In this document: positions 25,222 to 32,998 of the stretch, piece by piece
How positions within the stretch are numbered: the stretch's first letter is position 1
Layout: each line of letters begins with the position of its first letter
Assembly (NCBI GenBank): GCA_910588245.1
Contig: CAJUQP010000039.1
Span: forward strand, 1 to 32,998
Source: an uncultured Muribaculaceae bacterium
GTDB taxonomy: Bacteria > Bacteroidota > Bacteroidia > Bacteroidales > Muribaculaceae
Length of the DNA: 32,998 nucleotides
Direction of reading: 5' to 3'
Position numbers and translations under genes: made by a program
The notes under the pieces: generated by a model
Seen by the model: only the letters and a program-made list of their open reading frames with translations
What the model was told of the DNA's origin: nothing
Databases searched by the model: none

Positions 25222-28200
25222 TTAAAGGCCGAGGTCTTTGAACGTACGCGGTGCGGGGGTCTTGGGAAGCGCCTTGCGGCTCTTGAGCTGCTCGAGCGCC
25301 ACCTCTATGGCCTTGTTGAGCTGCTGATCCTCACCCGCCTGCTCGCGGATCGGGTCGTTGTCTATAAGTATGTCGGGATCCACTCCGTGATTCTCCACGA
25401 TCCATTGCCCGGTCTTGGCGTCGTAGTTGGTGAAGAAAGGCACTCTCACATCCGTGCCGTCGACGTAAGGCAGCGAACCGCTGATGCCGATGATGCCGCC
25501 CCATGTGCGCGTTCCTATGACGGTGCCGAGTTTGTTGGCCTTGAAACTCCAGGGGAACAGGTCGCCGTCGGATGCGGAATATTTATTGATCAGGAGCACC
25601 TTCGGGCCGACATGCGTGGCATCGGGTATGGTGCCGTTTTTGTCGGAGTTGCGGCTCATGGTCAGCCTGTAAGGTTCCCTGAGCAGACGTTCTATCACCA
25701 TCGGGCTTATGTTGCCGCCGCCGTTGGCGCGGTCGTCGATGATCAGAGCCTCCTTGTCGAGCTGCGGATAATAGAGACGCGCGAACTCCTTGAGTCCGGC
25801 AGGGCCCATGTCGGGGATGTAGATGTAACCCACCTTTCCTCCCGTGGCTTTCTCCACCTTGGCGATATTGCCCTGCACCCACTCATGATGATAGAGGGGA
25901 TATTCGTCGGCTATGGGGCTCACCACCACCTTGCGCGGGGAGGCGCCAGAAGCCGAGGCGCTCACGGTGAGCTCCGTGAGGACACCCGCCTTTCCGGCCA
26001 GAAGGCTGTAGATGTTGTCGACCGACTTCACGGGCACACCGTCGACGGCGGTGATGAAGTCTCCGGCCTTCACTCCGAGTCCCGGCTCAGCCAGCGGCGA
26101 GCGCAGTTCCGAAGTGTAGACATCACCGGGGATGATGCGGTCTATGCGGTAGTTGCCGCTCTTGTCGCGGCTCAGTTCGGCGCCGAGGAGCCCCATGTCG
26201 ACGCGCTTAGGCTGCGGCATCTCCCCGGGGTTGACGTAGGCATGTCCGCAGGCGAGCTCGGAGATCATCTCCCCTATCACATAATTCAGGTCAAGACGGC
26301 TCTTCACATATGGCAGCAACGCGCCATATTTCTCTTTCATCGCTTTCCAGTCTACTCCATGCATGTTCTCGAGATAGAAACCGTCGCGGAAAGCGCGCCA
26401 CACTTCGTCGAATATCTGGGCCCATTCCTTCTGGAAGTCGATGGTGGCGGTCATGGCCGAGAGATCGACGGGATCCTCGAGCGACACTTTCCCGGAGGGG
26501 AGCGGAGTGACGTAGAGTTTGCCACGGGAATAGAACACGGCCTTGTCACCCTTGTCGCTGACGGCCATCATGGCTCCAGGAGCCACATTCTCGTTCTTGG
26601 AGGTGGCGAGGTCGAAGACGCTGACTCCGTCGGAAGAGCTGTACCACACTTTCTTTCCGTCGGAATGGAAATTGCCGTAGTAGTCGGAACGCAGGGGCAG
26701 TTTCACGAGGCGCTGCGTAAGGCCGTCGGCATCTATGGCCACTGTAGCGTCAGCCTCCTTTTTCTCCTCATCTTTAGCGGCCACGCCGTCGGTAGGCAGG
26801 AATGGGGAGGGAGTGGAAGCCGAGAGCATGGCGAGATAGACGCCGCCCATGCGGTTGAACGAATGGTTCCACTCCGTCTCGCTGTAGTTGGGGTTGAAAT
26901 CACGCTCGGAGCAGAAGACCAGGTAGCGTCCGTCGGTGCTGAACACCGGGGCCGAGGAATTATACCATTTCTCCGTCACGGGAATCTCCTTTCCCGATGC
27001 GATGTTCCTGACATAGACCACACCCATATTGTTGTCGCCCGAACGGGTATAGGTGATCCAGCGGCTGTCGGGGGAGAAAGCCACCCCGCGGATCTCATGG
27101 GCCGGATTGGTGAAGAGAGTCTTCTTCGCGCCCGAAGCGGCGTCGACGGCCACCACGCGGTTCTTGCGGTCAGTGTAGACTATTGTCTTGCTGTCGGGGC
27201 TCCAGGAGAAATCCCTTATATAGGTGTCGTTGTCTTTCGTGAGCTGACGCGGCTCACCCCCTTCCGCGGGCTGCAGCCATATCTCGCTCTCGCCGGTCTT
27301 GTCGGCGATATAGGCTATGTACTTTCCGTCAGGGCTCCAGGAACCTCCGCGGTCGTTGGAGTCGGAAGAGCGGGTAAGGTTGCGCGTCACCCCCTTCTTC
27401 ACGGGCACGTCGAAGATCTCTCCGCGGGCCGTCAGTACGAGTCGCGTGGCGTCGGGGTTTGAGCCGAACGAGCGGATAGCGTCGCTGACATCGCGCAGTT
27501 CGGGGCGAGCCTGCGTATTGTCGGCGTCGAGGGTGATCTCCACGCGGCGCGTCTGCCGTGTGGAGGGGTCGAGTTCGTAGATCCATCCCCCCTTCTCGAA
27601 GACTATCCTCTTGCCGTCGGAGCTTGGGAATTTCACGTCGAAGTCAGAAAAGTCGGTCACCTTCTCCGTCTTGCCGGTCTTTGTGTTGTAGACGAAGAAG
27701 TTCATCGTCATGTCACGGTCGGAGATGAAGAATATCTCGTCGCCGATCCACATGGGGAAGATGTCCTGTGCCGGATTCTCGGTGATGTTGGTCACGCTCT
27801 TTGCCGCCGGGTCGTAGATCCAGATATCGTCGGCCATGCCGCCGCGGTAGTACTTCCATGTGCGGAACTCTCGCATCACCCTGTTGTAGGCCATCTTCTT
27901 TCCGTCGGGAGAGAAGCTTGCGAAGCCCCCTTCGGGGAGTGGTATCTGCTGCGGCATCCCACCCTGCGGCGACACTTTCCAGAGCTTTCCGTCGAAACCG
28001 TCGCCGATACGGTTGCGGTAGACGATCGAGGCTCCGTCGGGAGTCCATGCTGCCACGATATTGTTGGGGCCCATGCGGTCGCCGAGGTCGTCGCGGGAGT
28101 TTGTCGACGTGTAGGTGAGCCGCTTCGGCTCACCCCCCTCGGCGGGTATGAGGTATACCTCAGTATTGCCGTCATATTGTCCGGTGAAGGCCACACTGCG

Positions 28201-28425
28201 TCCGTCGGGAGAGAAATGGGGAAAGATCTCAAATCCCGGGTGCGAGGTGAGCCGGCGTGCGGTGCCACCCGCGAGGGGTGCCGAATAGAGGTCGCCGGCA
28301 TAGGAGAACACCACGTCGGTGCCGTTGGTGGCCGGGAATCTCAGAAGTCGTGCCTCGGCGGCATGCGATTCCGCCAGGCCTCCTGCCGTCAGTGCGGCGG
28401 CAAGAATCATTCCATATGTCTTCAT
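25222..28425 (-). CDS. tricorn-like S41 family peptidase with beta-propeller
   Basis: A 1067-residue exported protein (signal peptide about 1-22, SHAAEA). Residues about 30-600 are TolB/WD40-like PD40 repeats (FSPDGRSVAFTG, WSPDGKYIAYIAD, WSPDSKTIVYTDR), probably two propellers as in archaeal tricorn protease. A helical linker and a PDZ domain (about 770-845, GVKAGDFITAVDGVPV) follow, then the S41 peptidase core. The likely nucleophile is Ser952 in NKYSASDGD, with Glu1011 in VENHGVDPD, matching the tricorn Ser-Asp and Glu. CGHAYV carries the catalytic His. It probably trims peptides in the periplasm. Single gene; no partner peptidases seen. Confidence 0.92.
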   Translation of the reverse strand: MKTYGMILAAALTAGGLAESHAAEARLLRFPATNGTDVVFSYAGDLYSAPLAGGTARRLTSHPGFEIFPHFSPDGRSVAFTGQYDGNTEVYLIPAEGGEPKRLTYTSTNSRDDLGDRMGPNNIVAAWTPDGASIVYRNRIGDGFDGKLWKVSPQGGMPQQIPLPEGGFASFSPDGKKMAYNRVMREFRTWKYYRGGMADDIWIYDPAAKSVTNITENPAQDIFPMWIGDEIFFISDRDMTMNFFVYNTKTGKTEKVTDFSDFDVKFPSSDGKRIVFEKGGWIYELDPSTRQTRRVEITLDADNTQARPELRDVSDAIRSFGSNPDATRLVLTARGEIFDVPVKKGVTRNLTRSSDSNDRGGSWSPDGKYIAYIADKTGESEIWLQPAEGGEPRQLTKDNDTYIRDFSWSPDSKTIVYTDRKNRVVAVDAASGAKKTLFTNPAHEIRGVAFSPDSRWITYTRSGDNNMGVVYVRNIASGKEIPVTEKWYNSSAPVFSTDGRYLVFCSERDFNPNYSETEWNHSFNRMGGVYLAMLSASTPSPFLPTDGVAAKDEEKKEADATVAIDADGLTQRLVKLPLRSDYYGNFHSDGKKVWYSSSDGVSVFDLATSKNENVAPGAMMAVSDKGDKAVFYSRGKLYVTPLPSGKVSLEDPVDLSAMTATIDFQKEWAQIFDEVWRAFRDGFYLENMHGVDWKAMKEKYGALLPYVKSRLDLNYVIGEMISELACGHAYVNPGEMPQPKRVDMGLLGAELSRDKSGNYRIDRIIPGDVYTSELRSPLAEPGLGVKAGDFITAVDGVPVKSVDNIYSLLAGKAGVLTELTVSASASGASPRKVVVSPIADEYPLYHHEWVQGNIAKVEKATGGKVGYIYIPDMGPAGLKEFARLYYPQLDKEALIIDDRANGGGNISPMVIERLLREPYRLTMSRNSDKNGTIPDATHVGPKVLLINKYSASDGDLFPWSFKANKLGTVIGTRTWGGIIGISGSLPYVDGTDVRVPFFTNYDAKTGQWIVENHGVDPDILIDNDPIREQAGEDQQLNKAIEVALEQLKSRKALPKTPAPRTFKDLGL

Positions 28426-28458
28426 ATTTTTGGTTGTTGGTTTTTCGTTTTCCGTTGT

Positions 28459-28597
28459 TTGTTGGTTGAGGGATTCGACTTCGTCAGACTGCGATTAAGC
28501 CTCACGCGGAGGGGAGGAGTTTTTTTGCAATTAGTAATGAGCAACTTGCAATTAGTAATTTAATCCTCACGCAAAGGCGCAGAGGGCTCGCAGAGTT
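28459..28597 (+). repeat. direct repeat, left copy, flanking the ATPase/DUF4276 cassette
   Basis: About 139 bases nearly identical to 30561-30700, in the same orientation. Both copies include 'cgacttcgtcagactgcgat', 'taagcctcacgcgg', two 'gcaattagtaat' runs and 'cgcagagggctcgcagag'. I count roughly eight differences: two near the left end, a change in the T tract and single changes at 'taatgagc/taattagc' and 'aaaggcgc/aaagacgc'. It lies between the S41 start and the DUF4276 stop. Confidence 0.9.
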
Positions 28598-28614
28598 TTT
28601 AGTTGTACCGAGGC

Positions 28615-29190
28615 TTATTCCTGCAATGCTTCAATAAGACGGTTATATTCTGCAAAATAAACTCTCAGGCGTGAGGAATCAAGTCGAGGAAAGACTTTCA
28701 CGAATTCAGATACTTTATGATATTTTTTATTACTTTTTCTGTAAAGTCTTGCTAATTCACCACTTGGTTTGGCAATCTCCATAACATTCCTTTTGGGTAA
28801 TGAGGCCGTAGAGACATCAGCATCCTCAAGTATGTCGGGTTGAGACAAAATCCAGGCCTCTGCTTCCTGCACCATAAAGAAAGTATTGTCTTTATTCAAT
28901 AATTGTCGGCAAACAGGTTTTTTATTGTTGTAGCCAGCCATTATCGTCATCCGATTGTCTTCCGTAAGCAAAGTATCGGCATCAACCAGAAGGAATCTTT
29001 TCTCATTAGGTTGGAGAGGTTTTGTCATAAATTTATCAATGACTTGAGTGATTCCATCGCCCATGATTATCTGTGGCATGTTTCTTTTAAGCTCCTTTTC
29101 CAGTAAGGAAGAAAATGCCTTACGAAGATTTCCATTGTCAAGATCGGAAGTTCCCTCTATATAGAGAGTCTTTTTGATTTTCGTTTTCAT
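28615..29190 (-). CDS. DUF4276-family, TOPRIM-like protein; predicted effector of a two-gene defence module
   Basis: A 191-residue protein, second gene of the operon, 32 bases after the ATPase. It shows a TOPRIM-like pattern: a glutamate after the first strand (LYIEG, E12) and a DxD motif after the third (LLVDADT, D70 and D72). The central FFMVQEAEAWIL (residues 104-115) and the C-terminal YHKVSEFVKVF..LDSSRLRVYF are what I recognise as DUF4276 features. TOPRIM domains cut or rejoin nucleic acids using Mg. Comparable ATPase/TOPRIM pairs (OLD, PARIS AriA/AriB, AbiL/RloAB) act against phage. The substrate and whether it cuts DNA or tRNA cannot be told. Base composition is AT-richer than its neighbours. 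Confidence 0.78.
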   Translation of the reverse strand: MKTKIKKTLYIEGTSDLDNGNLRKAFSSLLEKELKRNMPQIIMGDGITQVIDKFMTKPLQPNEKRFLLVDADTLLTEDNRMTIMAGYNNKKPVCRQLLNKDNTFFMVQEAEAWILSQPDILEDADVSTASLPKRNVMEIAKPSGELARLYRKSNKKYHKVSEFVKVFPRLDSSRLRVYFAEYNRLIEALQE

Positions 29191-29222
29191 GATCGATAAA
29201 GGTCAAATCAGATGGAGGTCAT

Positions 29223-30407
29223 TCAGTAGCGGTTGCCACCTAAATCACCGTTACGCCATAAACGACCTGTAGAATAGTCTAAGGCCCAAGCCTGAAACTC
29301 CTCATCATGGAATGTCGATATCTGAGTGGCATTATCAGCGTCTTTCTCGCATACCATTACATCACTTACATTCAACTGGTTCAAGACATATTCATTATGG
29401 GTGGAAATGATAAACTGGCTTTCTTGACATACCGACAATATACCTTCGACAATCTCAGAAATCATGTCAGGATGCAAACCGGTCTCGGGTTCGTCAATAC
29501 ATACCAATGCTCCTCGCCTATTATTGTAGATGATAGCCAGAAGACACAGATAGCGTAAGGTACCGTCAGATATATGGGTGACATGGATGGAGCGCGTCAG
29601 TCGGTCTTCCTCAAGCATCAATTCAATATTTGATCCCAGAATGTTGAAATCGATACCAGTATAATTAGGATTGACATCATGAAGAGCCCTGATAATCGCC
29701 TTATAATCAGATTTGTTGTTGATTTTTATTTGGTTGAGCAATTGAGGGAGGTTGGCACCGTCGTAACGCAGTCTCGTTGCTCCTGTGGGTAAGACAGGTT
29801 TCCGGATAGGGCTTTGCAACGTAGTATCGAAATAACTGTATGCAGCAATAGTCTTGATAGCCTCCCGGAGCGCATATATCTGGATATACCTGTCTTTATC
29901 CACGACCTGACTGAAGATGGATTCAGTGCCGTCATCAAGAACATATTCTACCTGATGCTGATCATTGGAGGCTCCTTCCATAGCGAAACCTTTTCCGTTT
30001 TTGATCCTGAAGTAGCGATATCCCGAGGCGGTCTTCAAAGTCTCGTAAATGCTATAATTCAGAGTAGATGATACTTTTGATATTGTTATAGTATATATAA
30101 TCGGCTCCATGAATCTATACCCATACCGGGAGAGAACATCCGGATCAAATTCATATCTCAAAACAATATCCTTACTCTCATCGCCCTCCTGCTCGCCGGC
30201 ATAAAGCATTGCATCAAATCCTCCCCATTGATTGAGGAAAAGATCCTGAAGACCATCTTCTGTCACGACGGTCTTCAAGACGTGGATGGCTTTCAGGAAA
30301 TTAGTCTTTCCCGAGCCATTGATGCCGATTAATGCATTAATTTTTCCCAACTCCACTTTTATATGGCGGAAGCTGAAAAAATTGTCAAGTGCGATTGATT
30401 TGAGCAT
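29223..30407 (-). CDS. AAA_21/RecF-like ABC-type ATPase; predicted sensor of a two-gene defence module
   Basis: A 394-residue SMC/ABC-type ATPase with no membrane segment. Walker A is GINGSGKT (28-35), the ABC signature is SDGTLRY (280-286), Walker B is LVCIDEPE (301-308) with a catalytic Glu, and the H-loop histidine is His337 in ISTHNEYVL. The inserted middle (about 60-270) is the usual variable lid. The C-terminus ends in LWRNGDLGG, a motif I associate with ATPases paired with DUF4276 or HNH partners. It would dimerise on ATP and hold or release its partner on a phage cue. It has its own promoter (30495-30526). Confidence 0.87.
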   Translation of the reverse strand: MLKSIALDNFFSFRHIKVELGKINALIGINGSGKTNFLKAIHVLKTVVTEDGLQDLFLNQWGGFDAMLYAGEQEGDESKDIVLRYEFDPDVLSRYGYRFMEPIIYTITISKVSSTLNYSIYETLKTASGYRYFRIKNGKGFAMEGASNDQHQVEYVLDDGTESIFSQVVDKDRYIQIYALREAIKTIAAYSYFDTTLQSPIRKPVLPTGATRLRYDGANLPQLLNQIKINNKSDYKAIIRALHDVNPNYTGIDFNILGSNIELMLEEDRLTRSIHVTHISDGTLRYLCLLAIIYNNRRGALVCIDEPETGLHPDMISEIVEGILSVCQESQFIISTHNEYVLNQLNVSDVMVCEKDADNATQISTFHDEEFQAWALDYSTGRLWRNGDLGGNRY

Positions 30408-30494
30408 TTTGCTGAGAATAAATTATTTTGAATGATGGTGTGTTTGAATTTTTAGTCGGGATAAGACTGTTTTAAATTCAACCATACTCCAAGA

Positions 30495-30526
30495 CAAAAT
30501 TACGGAATAAATACGAGTAATCCAAA
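30495..30526 (-). promoter_or_regulatory. promoter of the ATPase/DUF4276 operon
   Basis: Minus strand TTTG (30523-30526), spacer of 20, TAATTTTG (30495-30502): a full match to the primary promoter. The leader is about 80 bases. The cassette therefore carries its own housekeeping promoter within the repeat-bounded segment. Confidence 0.75.
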
Positions 30527-30560
30527 TTTTTAAGTTTTTCAGTTGTCAGTCAGTTGGGGG

Positions 30561-30700
30561 TTGTCGGTTGAGGGGTACGACTTCGTCAGACTGCGATTAA
30601 GCCTCACGCGGAGGGGAGGAGGGCTTTTTGCAATTAGTAATTAGCAACTTGCAATTAGTAATTTAATCCTCACGCAAAGACGCAGAGGGCTCGCAGAGTT
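30561..30700 (+). repeat. direct repeat, right copy, flanking the ATPase/DUF4276 cassette
   Basis: About 140 bases, same orientation as 28459-28597 and about 94% identical by eye. The two copies begin about 2.1 kb apart and exactly bracket the operon and its promoter. Recombination between them would delete both genes and leave one copy. Confidence 0.9.
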
Positions 30701-30799
30701 ATTTTTTAGGAGAGGGCGGTCAATTCAGCATTATCTTCGGCATTATCTCCGGCCTCTTCCTGGAATTCTCTAAAAACAAATCCTCTGCGAGCCCTCTGC
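30682..30799. repeat. inverted repeat built from the end of the direct repeat
   Basis: 'cgcagagggctcgcagag' at 30682-30699 recurs as its exact reverse complement at 30782-30799, with about 82 bases between. A partial, degenerate direct copy ('cctcacgcggaggcgtagaggg') follows at about 30870-30891. Nothing in the enclosed segment looks coding. It could be a folded element or decayed copies of an intergenic repeat family. Confidence 0.7.
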
Positions 30800-30914
30800 G
30801 CCTCTGCGGGAGATTATAAATACCGTCTCGAAACACTACCTTCGCGTGGTGCAACCTGTCGTCATAAAAGCCTCACGCGGAGGCGTAGAGGGTTCAATTA
30901 CCAACTGCAAATTG

Positions 30915-31772
30915 CTAATCAGTTGTCAGGGAGGAGAGTTCGTCGCGGGTTACGATCTGGTAGTCGTGGACGAAACCGGTGCGGGTGCCGGTATAGCGGT
31001 AGATGATGCCGAGACGGGCGGCAGCCACAGCCGCCAAGATGGAGTCATTTCCGATTCCTCCATCAAGTATGGCCGACATCCTGCGCTTATTCCTCTCCAC
31101 AAGATATGGCTCTATCTTGGCGAAAGAGGTGGCGTTTTCATCCACAAGATAATTATAGACCATATCATAACCTTTCACAGAGACGTCGTGCAATGTCGTT
31201 GACAGGCCGGCATCCTCCGGGAGGTGGCGGTTGATATTCTCTGTCATCCTGAGGAGATTGTCATATGCGGCAAGTGCCGATCTCTCCTTTTCCTTTGCCA
31301 CGGCAGTGAGACGCGTCACATCGTCGGGTGTCGTCACAAGGTCGAAACCGTCGCCGGGGGCAGCGGCATAAAACCTCCAGCAAATATCGAGATCCCTTGC
31401 CTGAGCGACATCAGCTATGTCGCGGCATTTTTCCATCATCCTCTCCTTGAACGCGTCAAGAGCTGCCGAGTCGGCACGCAATGTCTGCAACATCTTCCCG
31501 GCACCTGCCATCATAAAATCACGGTCGAGAGACACCGCCACAACAATCATGCCGTTGTCATAGTGCGCCTCCTCAATCACATATGAACCGTCATATAGAG
31601 GCATCTCATCATTCACAGCCTTAAGTTCACGGTTTACCTCAAGAGCTTTAGAGGACTCCCCGCATCCCGTGGTGATGGCCACCATACAGAAGATCAAAAG
31701 ACTGAAAACCAGTTTCCCGATTCCCATTCTCTTCACACGCCTCATAGCAGCTATGGCAGATAAATGTTTCAT
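30915..31772 (-). CDS. predicted lipoprotein, unknown function
   Basis: A 285-residue protein with a lipoprotein signal ending in TTGC (Cys37). The actual start may be an internal ATG (residue 16, 31727), because residues 1-15 precede the basic/hydrophobic signal MGIGKLVFSLLIFCMVAITTGC. The mature part is mainly helical and charged, with stretches such as VIEEAHYDNGMIVVAVSLDRDF and YRYTGTRTGFVHDYQIVTRDELSSL. No catalytic motif or known domain is recognised. It is a single gene with a -7 box about 42 bases upstream of the first ATG. It does not look linked to the ATPase operon. Confidence 0.75.
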   Translation of the reverse strand: MKHLSAIAAMRRVKRMGIGKLVFSLLIFCMVAITTGCGESSKALEVNRELKAVNDEMPLYDGSYVIEEAHYDNGMIVVAVSLDRDFMMAGAGKMLQTLRADSAALDAFKERMMEKCRDIADVAQARDLDICWRFYAAAPGDGFDLVTTPDDVTRLTAVAKEKERSALAAYDNLLRMTENINRHLPEDAGLSTTLHDVSVKGYDMVYNYLVDENATSFAKIEPYLVERNKRRMSAILDGGIGNDSILAAVAAARLGIIYRYTGTRTGFVHDYQIVTRDELSSLTTD

Positions 31773-31813
31773 GATCTAAAGATTTATAAATCCTGTCGTC
31801 AGACATCATACAG

Positions 31814-31821
31814 CAAAGTTA
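31814..31821 (-). promoter_or_regulatory. -7 promoter element of the lipoprotein gene
   Basis: Minus strand TAACTTTG, a full match, 42 bases upstream of the ATG at 31772. No matching -33 element is seen, so this is a partial promoter call. Confidence 0.5.
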
Positions 31822-31876
31822 GTAAAAATTTTTTATTATGGAAGTTTTTCAGTCAGTTTTGGTTGTGTGGGAAAAT

Positions 31877-31937
31877 AAGAAAGGGCCATGAAGCTGTCTG
31901 CGAGATATCGGCAGACAGGTTTTCATGGCCCTTTCTT
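31877..31937. terminator. long stable hairpin, bidirectional terminator or small structured element
   Basis: Outer arms of 16 bases (31877-31892 and 31922-31937) pair perfectly, and inner arms of eight bases (31894-31901 and 31911-31918) close a nine-base loop. Only small bulges lie between them. Runs of T occur on both sides. There is no gene immediately to the right, so its transcript is unknown. Confidence 0.6.
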
Positions 31938-32998
31938 CTGTTTCTTTGTCAACATCGGCCTACCGATGCTGAGAGCCATCCGCGGAAGTGCTGCCTGATC
32001 GTTATGACAGCGAACAACATTTTTTAATTAGTAATTAGCAGTTTGCGATTAGCAATTGTAATTTGCATAATTAATTCATAATGCACTTAATTAATTCATA
32101 ATGCATAGTGCATAATGCATAATTAGCAGCTTTAGCTCGAAAAGCTTCTTTAGCTACTAATTGTGCGACTGGGGACGGGGCTTCCGGGGGCCGGGTGCAG
32201 TCGTTGCTAATTCCAATTACCATGCGCGAGACTTTTATGAAGCGACCGGAAGCAGCGAAGCTTGCTGCAATTTTGAATTTGGAATGTTGAATTTTGAATT
32301 AGTTGAGGGTAAGGTAATTAATTCATATTCTAATTCGCAATTCGAAATTGCTCATTAAAACTTGGCTGCCTGTCGTGGGGCATCACTGCCAACAAAAGCT
32401 TGCGGTTTGTCCGGGTGCGGACAGACTGTTTGCTTTTGCTTCGGTCTCGCCGGATGGCTTCCGTCAGGGGATGCGCGGAGCGCAAAGAGAGTGCGCTTTG
32501 CGCAAAGGGTGAAGAGTGAAGGGTGAAGAGTGAAGAGTGAAGGGGACGGGGGATCGAGGCTTGCAGCCTCGACACGGCGGTGCCATCCGGCGGTCAGGCT
32601 TTTGCTGACCGTTTGCGATTCTCCTCGCTTTGCTCGGAGTGCGGGACTCTGAGCGGTGAGCATTGCGGATGGTCAGACGAGTCAGACCGTTCGGACGAGT
32701 CGAACTGGTCGGACAATCAGATTCCTTTTTGTTGATTTCCTCGCTTTGCTCGGGGGATTCCTGACGGGGGTTGCAGAATGTCAATGTTCTCGTAATGGTG
32801 GCTTCTCAGGGCCATCATGGCGGCATTCGCCTTCGGATCTTTTCGTGCTGTGCCGGATCGGGGATGAGACAGTAGCCAAGCCATTTCTCTTTGCCATAAG
32901 CCGATGCTTCTCTCTTGAAGCTTGGCTCCTTGGCCGGAGCGGAGGCGGGGCGATGGGGTGAGGTGACGCCGGTGGGGACAAACGGACGCGGCCAACTT
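31938..32998. other. 1.06-kb geneless, repeat-rich right edge
   Basis: I find no credible gene. The left half is AT-rich with repeats: 'aattaattcataatgca' twice near 32067-32104, 'gcagtttgcgattagcaatt' and 'gaattttgaatt'. The right half is GC-rich with 'gggtgaagagtgaag' tandem repeats (32506-32540), two copies of 'cctcgctttgctcgg' (about 32622 and 32738), a 'gtcggac/gtcagac' series (32670-32717) and small hairpins such as 'cgaggcttgcagcctcg' (32554-32570). Open frames here read through simple repeats and lack a plausible protein signature. Confidence 0.6.

Noticed and set aside
25174..27462. A 762-codon open frame on the plus strand
   Set aside because: It lies fully antisense to the S41 peptidase gene, which has clear domains and catalytic residues. 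High GC at third positions often leaves such long antisense frames open. The translated sequence shows no protein-like pattern.
28615..30407. A toxin-antitoxin reading of the two-gene operon
   Set aside because: The proteins are 394 and 191 residues, with an ABC-type ATPase and a TOPRIM-like domain. No small unstable antitoxin-like protein or DNA-binding domain is present, so an ATPase/effector module is more likely.
28459..30700. Flanking repeats as terminal repeats of an insertion sequence or transposon
   Set aside because: They are direct, not inverted, are about 140 bases long and contain simple intergenic sequence. No transposase or integrase lies between them. A recombination cassette fits better.
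32330..32995. Several overlapping minus-strand frames of 66-106 codons at the right edge
   Set aside because: Translations are repetitive (for example 'LFTLHSSLFTL') and reflect simple repeats. Multiple frames overlap without any one standing out.

Overview
The window looks like chromosomal DNA of a gut-type Bacteroidales (Bacteroidota), possibly a Muribaculaceae-like relative. I base this on gene content (CoaX next to LptC and a CorC/HlyC protein, a divergent UbiA protein, a GH92 lipoprotein, a tricorn-type S41 peptidase, a bacterial inositol-lipid cluster) and on repeated matches to the Bacteroidota primary promoter (TTTG, 19-22 bp, TAnnTTTG). The family-level placement is a guess; the order-level placement is firm.

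Layout. 1-360 is geneless and ends in a long hairpin. 368-1609 holds a small PepSY-like secreted protein and an ECF sigma factor (minus strand). 1781-6584 is a tight minus-strand operon: FtsB/DivIC-like protein, a four-helix membrane protein, CoaX, an outer-membrane beta-barrel-like protein, LptC and a CorC/HlyC membrane protein. 7145-7681 is a second ECF sigma factor (plus), a close paralogue of the first. It converges on trmD. 8599-13761 holds myo-inositol-1-phosphate synthase, a HAD protein, a CDP-alcohol phosphotransferase, an ATP-grasp protein and a nucleotidyltransferase, a set that together suggests inositol lipid synthesis. pdxA and rlmN lie upstream in the same direction. 16125-19786 carries a PpiD/SurA-like chaperone and metK; the metK leader contains a candidate SAM-II riboswitch. 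20153-22351 is a GH92 lipoprotein, preceded by tRNA-Pro(CGG). 22747-24823 (plus) holds a divergent UbiA prenyltransferase and a YeiH-type transporter, followed by a block of AT-rich tandem repeats. 25222-28425 is a 1067-residue tricorn-like peptidase.

The accessory part is 28459-30700: a two-gene operon encoding an ABC-type AAA ATPase and a DUF4276/TOPRIM-like protein. It is visibly AT-richer than its neighbours and has its own clean promoter. A direct repeat of about 140 bp, differing at roughly eight positions, brackets it exactly. This looks like a mobile or swappable defence cassette and is my best candidate for a little-described system. A lipoprotein gene follows at 30915-31772, and the last 1.2 kb is geneless and repeat-rich.

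How the genes may work together: the inositol cluster would make inositol phosphate from glucose-6-phosphate, activate or transfer it, and place it on a lipid. The ATPase would sense a trigger and license the TOPRIM-like effector. Both readings are inferences from domains and gene order.
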